Below the pieces are notes generated by a model. It did no database searches and was not told the origin of the DNA. It saw only the letters and a program-made list of their open reading frames with translations. Shown here in pieces: positions 5,589 through 9,334 of a DNA stretch of 9,334 bases. How positions within the stretch are numbered: position 1 is the first letter of the stretch; every line of letters starts with the position of its first letter. The position numbers were made by a program, and so were the translations under genes. The stretch spans positions 8,310 to 17,643 of the forward strand of contig DNNS01000636.1 in NCBI GenBank assembly GCA_003497555.1. The letters run 5' to 3'. Source of the stretch: Spirochaetia bacterium. GTDB taxonomy: Bacteria > Spirochaetota > UBA12135.

Positions 5589-7790
5589 ATGAACAGAAAT
5601 TTTTTACTATTGATTTTTTTATTACAAATCTCAATGATAATTCAACCTGTAATTGGAGCATTTCATGTTTTTATTCCTGAAAGAAACATTCCCATCAGTG
5701 TTTTTATAGAAAAAACAAGCGGTACATCAATTGAACTTGCCGTAAAGAAAGAAGTGTTACAGGGGATACCGGCAGAAAGTATTAAAATAGCCTGTAAAAG
5801 CAGCGATTCTCTGGTTTATTATAATCCGACCGAGATAGATGTTGCAGGCGGAAAGGTAAAACATAACAATTTAAGCGCAAATGGTAAATTTGTGGCTATC
5901 ACTACTGTATGGCAGAATGATTTTCCAATTGTTACACACTGGGATCAGTCTTTGAACAGCGGGCGCGGAGGTGTACGATACGGCGCAAGTGACGGCATAA
6001 AAGAACAGGATTTGGATGCAAACGGCAATGTAGTTTATATAGACAATGTATTTGATACCAATCACGATTCTCCATATATGTATAATACCGAAAATTATGC
6101 AATGATTGCTGATGATCCATTGGCGCGAGTACCCTCGTACGAACAATATATCGGAGAAAACTATTCGCTTTTAAAAGTAGGAGATACCCAGGCGCTTGAG
6201 ATAGCCGATTCAGTCATAAAAAACACCGGATATCCGATTATTTTTATCTGCAATACCGGTACAAATAGCGATGTATTATTGACTGAAGGAGTTCCGGCGT
6301 TCCAGCATATAAACGGCCTGCTGATCGGCAGTGGAACCGTTTATAGCCTTGCAACGGTTATTCTGCCTCCCTACTGGGATACGGCTCCCGCAGTAAAATA
6401 TCCGGTTTTGTTTCATTCGTATTACGATCTAAACGAAGATGCGTTCCGCCTGACAGAAACACGGTCTTACTGCAAAGTTATGGGTAATCTGGTAAATGCA
6501 GGCATTGGATCTGCAATCACCATACTTTATAACGGCGGCGGCAGCATGGCTACATATTGCGGCAATCTTTCCCTGTACACCAATGTAAAATTACTTTTGA
6601 ATGCAGCGGCAAATTACCTGGGAGCAGACAAGCACAGCATTGTTGCATCCGGATTCTCCCGCGGCGCGTATGGTCCAATGCTGTACGCAGGCGCGCCGGA
6701 ACGCAGTAATGCGTTTACTATCAGATACATCATCGCCGAATGCGGTGTTTTTTATAACGGCCAGTGGAGCTATGATACTGCTCCGGCAACCCACCCGAAT
6801 CTCGCGTACGCAGCAGGTTATCTGAACGGTTATAAATTTTCATGGATGTCTTCCTGGAGAGATCCGGTATCCGGAATGCCGGGCAGAGATCTCAGTCTTC
6901 TCGCCATGTTTGGTTCAACAAACCGCGTTTATGCGGACAACCGCTCTGCCGGATCGCTGGAATTTATAAACAATATGAAAGCCCAGGGAACAAAGCTTAT
7001 ACTGATAAACGGAACCCACGACGCATTCAAGGCTTTTCCGCAGGTAATTGATTTTATGGAACAGGCTCGGGGAGCCGGCTTCACTGTAGAAAACTATATA
7101 AATTTTCGTACCGGCCATAATATTACGGGCTTTATAGGCGATCCGGTGATAACCGACAGGTTTATTTTATCAGAGAAAATATTGTCGAACGAATTTGCAG
7201 GACACGGATATTCCGTTACCGGAAATACTTTTTATATAAAAAGAAAAATAGAACGCGAACCGCTGGGAGAGTACATATCTGCCACACCGCAGCACTCGCC
7301 TTTTTTTTGCGAAGTACCGGTTCTGGCGCTGGTGGGCGAAGAAGCGTCTTTAACGGTGACAGGCCAGAAAGGCTGGGATTACAAACTTGCTATCCAGAAA
7401 ATCAACGATGCGGAATGGGTGAAAGATCCGAAATGGATTGGAGAGAATGTAGTCCGGGAAGGCAGCGAGATTGTGCTTATGCAGGGAACACTGCCGGTTA
7501 AACTGGGCAATGAATCATACGTCCATCAAAAAATGATAGTGCCTGAAGATTCAGTATCCGGTTATTATATCTATACACTGTATTACAAGGAACACTCCTC
7601 GTCAACATGGCTGAAAGTAAACGAACATCAGATCAGTCATAATATTTTTGACGGAGGCGGCATTGAAGACAAAAAGCGCTATGCAGTGTTTCAGGTCCGC
7701 ACATTTGCTGAAATCGGTACACTGCCCACGGCACTTGATGTAAGGGCTTTGAGCGATAATAATATATGCTTTGGCCTCAGCGAATATTGA
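5589..7790 (+). CDS. Large secreted alpha/beta-fold serine hydrolase, probable esterase
   Basis: A 733-residue exported protein. ATG 5589 is chosen because AAAGGAG lies 5 nt upstream and a signal peptide follows at once (residues 1-24, ending VIGA-FH). An in-frame ATG at 5538 overlaps the -10 box and cannot be used. The middle region (about 255-535) reads as an alpha/beta hydrolase: PVLFHSYYD (272-280) near the expected oxyanion region, nucleophile elbow GFSRG (Ser357), acid in GTHDAF (Asp478) and RTGHN (His510). The N-terminal ~230 residues and the C-terminal ~200 are beta-rich in appearance and I do not recognise them. Residues 141-152 form an EF-hand-like calcium loop with Asp141, Asp143, Asn145, Gly146 and Asp152. 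In a xylan locus, removing acetyl or feruloyl groups is plausible; a peptidase or another esterase is possible. Enzyme class is well supported, substrate is not. Confidence 0.85.
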   Translation: MNRNFLLLIFLLQISMIIQPVIGAFHVFIPERNIPISVFIEKTSGTSIELAVKKEVLQGIPAESIKIACKSSDSLVYYNPTEIDVAGGKVKHNNLSANGKFVAITTVWQNDFPIVTHWDQSLNSGRGGVRYGASDGIKEQDLDANGNVVYIDNVFDTNHDSPYMYNTENYAMIADDPLARVPSYEQYIGENYSLLKVGDTQALEIADSVIKNTGYPIIFICNTGTNSDVLLTEGVPAFQHINGLLIGSGTVYSLATVILPPYWDTAPAVKYPVLFHSYYDLNEDAFRLTETRSYCKVMGNLVNAGIGSAITILYNGGGSMATYCGNLSLYTNVKLLLNAAANYLGADKHSIVASGFSRGAYGPMLYAGAPERSNAFTIRYIIAECGVFYNGQWSYDTAPATHPNLAYAAGYLNGYKFSWMSSWRDPVSGMPGRDLSLLAMFGSTNRVYADNRSAGSLEFINNMKAQGTKLILINGTHDAFKAFPQVIDFMEQARGAGFTVENYINFRTGHNITGFIGDPVITDRFILSEKILSNEFAGHGYSVTGNTFYIKRKIEREPLGEYISATPQHSPFFCEVPVLALVGEEASLTVTGQKGWDYKLAIQKINDAEWVKDPKWIGENVVREGSEIVLMQGTLPVKLGNESYVHQKMIVPEDSVSGYYIYTLYYKEHSSSTWLKVNEHQISHNIFDGGGIEDKKRYAVFQVRTFAEIGTLPTALDVRALSDNNICFGLSEY

Positions 7791-7861
7791 TACAAGGTTT
7801 AATTATATGAATGGACGGATTTAAAAATTTATCTCTTACAGAGCTGCCTTGCCTGCTTCAC

Positions 7862-9163
7862 TTACTCTTTTCTATGCTGTTTCACAAAGTCGATCATATC
7901 TCTGGGGCTTAATGTATGCCCGATAGAGCGGCGTTCGAAAACCGCTTTTTTAAAACCAAGAGTTCTCATTTTTTCCATAATCTCTTCCGACTGTGAAACA
8001 GGAACTACATTGTCTTGTGTTCCATGAACAATCTGCAGCGGGATATTCCAGGCTGCATCAATCCAGTGGATCGGGGAGCGCTCCCTGTATTGTTCATTAA
8101 CAGCAGAATTTGTTCCCGGAGCGCCGCCCAAGCATGTTATCAGACTTTCCCTGTATCGCGGATTCTGTTCATACCATTTTGCAAGATCGCTGATTGGGCA
8201 CCAGGCGCTGATTGCAGCCCAGAAGTGAGGATGTTTTCCAGCCATTAAAAGCGCCATATGCCCGCCTCCTGAAGCTCCAACAAGATAAATTCGTTTTTCA
8301 TCAATCAAATAATTTTTCTTCATGTATTCGACTGCATCAGCAATATCCTGAACCGCATATTTCGACCCTGTAGTTTTGAGAGGCTCTTTGGCAGCAGGAC
8401 CGTTTGGTCCGCGATAATCAGGACAGAGTATATAAAAACCGTATTCCAGTCCTATATCGCCGTATGCTTTTACTTTTTGCAGATAATTGCCTCCCCAGGA
8501 GTGCAGCGCCACCAGCAACGGGCGTTTTTCATTTTCTGCGTTTTTTGGCAGCAGGAGTAATGCTTTTTGCGGTTTTTGATCAAGCGAAGAAATAATTTCC
8601 AGGTTTTTTTCAGAAGAATCTGAATTAGCTGATCCGGAAATTTTTATATCTGAAACTGCAGCGGTCTGCTGATCGGTTCTGCCAATTTGGGCACCTATTG
8701 ATAAAAGCGAAAGTTCGGCAATAACGGTATTTACTCCCTTGATATTTATAAATTCCAGTCTGAGCATGCCGCCCTTGGCGATTCCTGAAGGCAAAATAAT
8801 ATTCGTTACTGCGGGTTGCGACGGCAGGACTACATTATCATATATCACTTCATCATTTGCCGTAAGTTTTTGTATGCGTTCAGAAGTAGAAAGAAAAGTA
8901 ATTGCCAGTTCATATTGCCCGGCCGGATCCAGTTCCCGGTATTCAACAATAATTTTTTCCTTATGATGAGCAACACTGTACTCTGGAGATGATTTTCCGC
9001 TCCAGGATGCAAGATGTTCACCCTGCACCAGATGCGGCGATTTGGCTGCCAGTCCGAAATCATCATAAAAAAGCAATATTTTTTCAGCGTCAGCCGACCA
9101 TACTGTTATACTGAAAATACCCGGTATAGCCATGATTAATAAAATAATTTTTTTTAATGACAT
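7862..9163 (-). CDS. Secreted alpha/beta hydrolase, S9/esterase-like, with N-terminal beta domain
   Basis: A 433-residue exported enzyme. ATG 9163 is supported by AAGGAG 5 nt upstream, followed by a signal peptide (about 1-26; ADA-EK is a plausible cleavage site). Residues about 27-155 are beta-rich and resemble a carbohydrate- or galactose-binding module, then a Ser/Gln-rich linker (about 160-190). The catalytic domain (about 190-433) has LHSWGGN (220-226) as oxyanion motif, nucleophile elbow GASGGG (Ser298), GTQDNVVP (Asp384) and SIGHTLSP (His416): the full triad of prolyl-oligopeptidase-like and acetyl-xylan-esterase-like proteins. It converges on the other hydrolase gene, leaving 71 bp between stops without a clear terminator stem. 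Deacylation of hemicellulose is the likely role by context; peptidase activity cannot be excluded. Confidence 0.9.
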   Translation of the reverse strand: MSLKKIILLIMAIPGIFSITVWSADAEKILLFYDDFGLAAKSPHLVQGEHLASWSGKSSPEYSVAHHKEKIIVEYRELDPAGQYELAITFLSTSERIQKLTANDEVIYDNVVLPSQPAVTNIILPSGIAKGGMLRLEFINIKGVNTVIAELSLLSIGAQIGRTDQQTAAVSDIKISGSANSDSSEKNLEIISSLDQKPQKALLLLPKNAENEKRPLLVALHSWGGNYLQKVKAYGDIGLEYGFYILCPDYRGPNGPAAKEPLKTTGSKYAVQDIADAVEYMKKNYLIDEKRIYLVGASGGGHMALLMAGKHPHFWAAISAWCPISDLAKWYEQNPRYRESLITCLGGAPGTNSAVNEQYRERSPIHWIDAAWNIPLQIVHGTQDNVVPVSQSEEIMEKMRTLGFKKAVFERRSIGHTLSPRDMIDFVKQHRKE

Positions 9164-9194
9164 ATTAACTCCTTGGAAAATTTATTTGTAAGAC

Positions 9195-9234
9195 AAAAAA
9201 TAATCCATTGCCCTCAACGAGGGCGGTGGATTAT
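9195..9234 (-). terminator. Terminator-like hairpin in the leader of the minus-strand hydrolase gene
   Basis: On the minus strand, a stem with GC-rich core GCCCTC-GTT-GAGGGC (9224-9210) is flanked, beyond a 2x2 mismatch, by eight more pairs (9234-9227 with 9207-9200). Six T's follow at once (9200-9195). This is the layout of an intrinsic terminator. It lies about 31 nt before the ATG at 9163, with no room for a separate promoter in between, so it is either an attenuator for that gene or the end of an upstream transcript that partly reads through. On the plus strand the stem is continuous with two U-G pairs but no U tract follows. Confidence 0.5.
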
Positions 9235-9239
9235 AGGCC

Positions 9240-9287
9240 TTATCGCAGCGTGTCATTTTCATGGTTTCGGATGTTTCTCTGAAACAT
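9240..9287 (-). CDS. Candidate 15-codon leader peptide
   Basis: A short open frame, MFQRNIRNHENDTLR, starts at ATG 9287 and stops at TAA 9242-9240. AGGGAG (9298-9293) lies 5 nt before the ATG, as good a Shine-Dalgarno as on the large genes, and an in-frame TAG (9302-9300) shows it is not the tail of a longer gene. The ATG falls within a 7-bp inverted repeat, ATGTTTC-AGA-GAAACAT (9287-9271). The frame ends 6 nt before the terminator-like stem, as in leader-peptide attenuators, but no run of one amino acid suggests a signal. Chance occurrence is quite possible. Confidence 0.3.
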   Translation of the reverse strand: MFQRNIRNHENDTLR

Positions 9288-9334
9288 GATGACTCCCTGC
9301 TATATTTATGTTAATTTTTTTTCTTGGGTACTCG

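Noticed and set aside
7791..7861. Bidirectional terminator between the convergent hydrolase genes
   Set aside because: The 71 bp contain no convincing stem followed by a T run in either direction.

Overview
This window looks like part of a polysaccharide-degradation locus, probably for xylan or another hemicellulose. The host is a bacterium with AT-rich intergenic DNA and ordinary Shine-Dalgarno sites on its enzyme genes. The GH10 enzyme's domain layout, the amidohydrolase's N-terminal style, the GntR/LacI-type regulator and the run of secreted hydrolases suggest the PVC group, with Lentisphaerota (Victivallis-like) as best guess and Planctomycetota, Verrucomicrobiota or Kiritimatiellota as alternatives. 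That assignment is inference; there is no rRNA or marker gene here. No SusC/SusD pair, sugar transporter, mobile element, tRNA, rRNA or CRISPR array is visible.

Layout. (1) Positions 1-2842, minus strand: a two-gene operon. A secreted, multidomain GH10 endo-xylanase (956-2842) is followed after 12 bp by a cytoplasmic amidohydrolase-2 family metallohydrolase (1-943), which is open at the left edge of the window. (2) Positions 2843-3185: an AT-rich divergent intergenic region. (3) Plus strand: an AraC-type regulator with a cupin-like sensor (3186-4016), then a GntR-DNA-binding/LacI-type sensor protein (4271-5416 plus stop). About 125 bp of related sequence lies upstream of both regulator genes. 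(4) Plus strand: a 733-residue secreted serine hydrolase (5589-7790), driven by an exact-consensus sigma-70 promoter with a symmetric, potentially bistable leader element between promoter and ribosome-binding site. (5) Minus strand, convergent: a second secreted alpha/beta hydrolase (7862-9163). Its leader holds a terminator-like hairpin and a 15-codon open frame with a good Shine-Dalgarno site.

Inferred model: the xylanase cuts xylan outside the cytoplasm, the two secreted serine hydrolases remove ester-linked substituents (acetyl, feruloyl or similar), and the cytoplasmic metallohydrolase processes a breakdown product, perhaps as a sugar lactonase. The two one-component regulators sense sugars and control the locus. 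Enzyme classes rest on visible catalytic motifs; precise substrates are not determined by the sequence.
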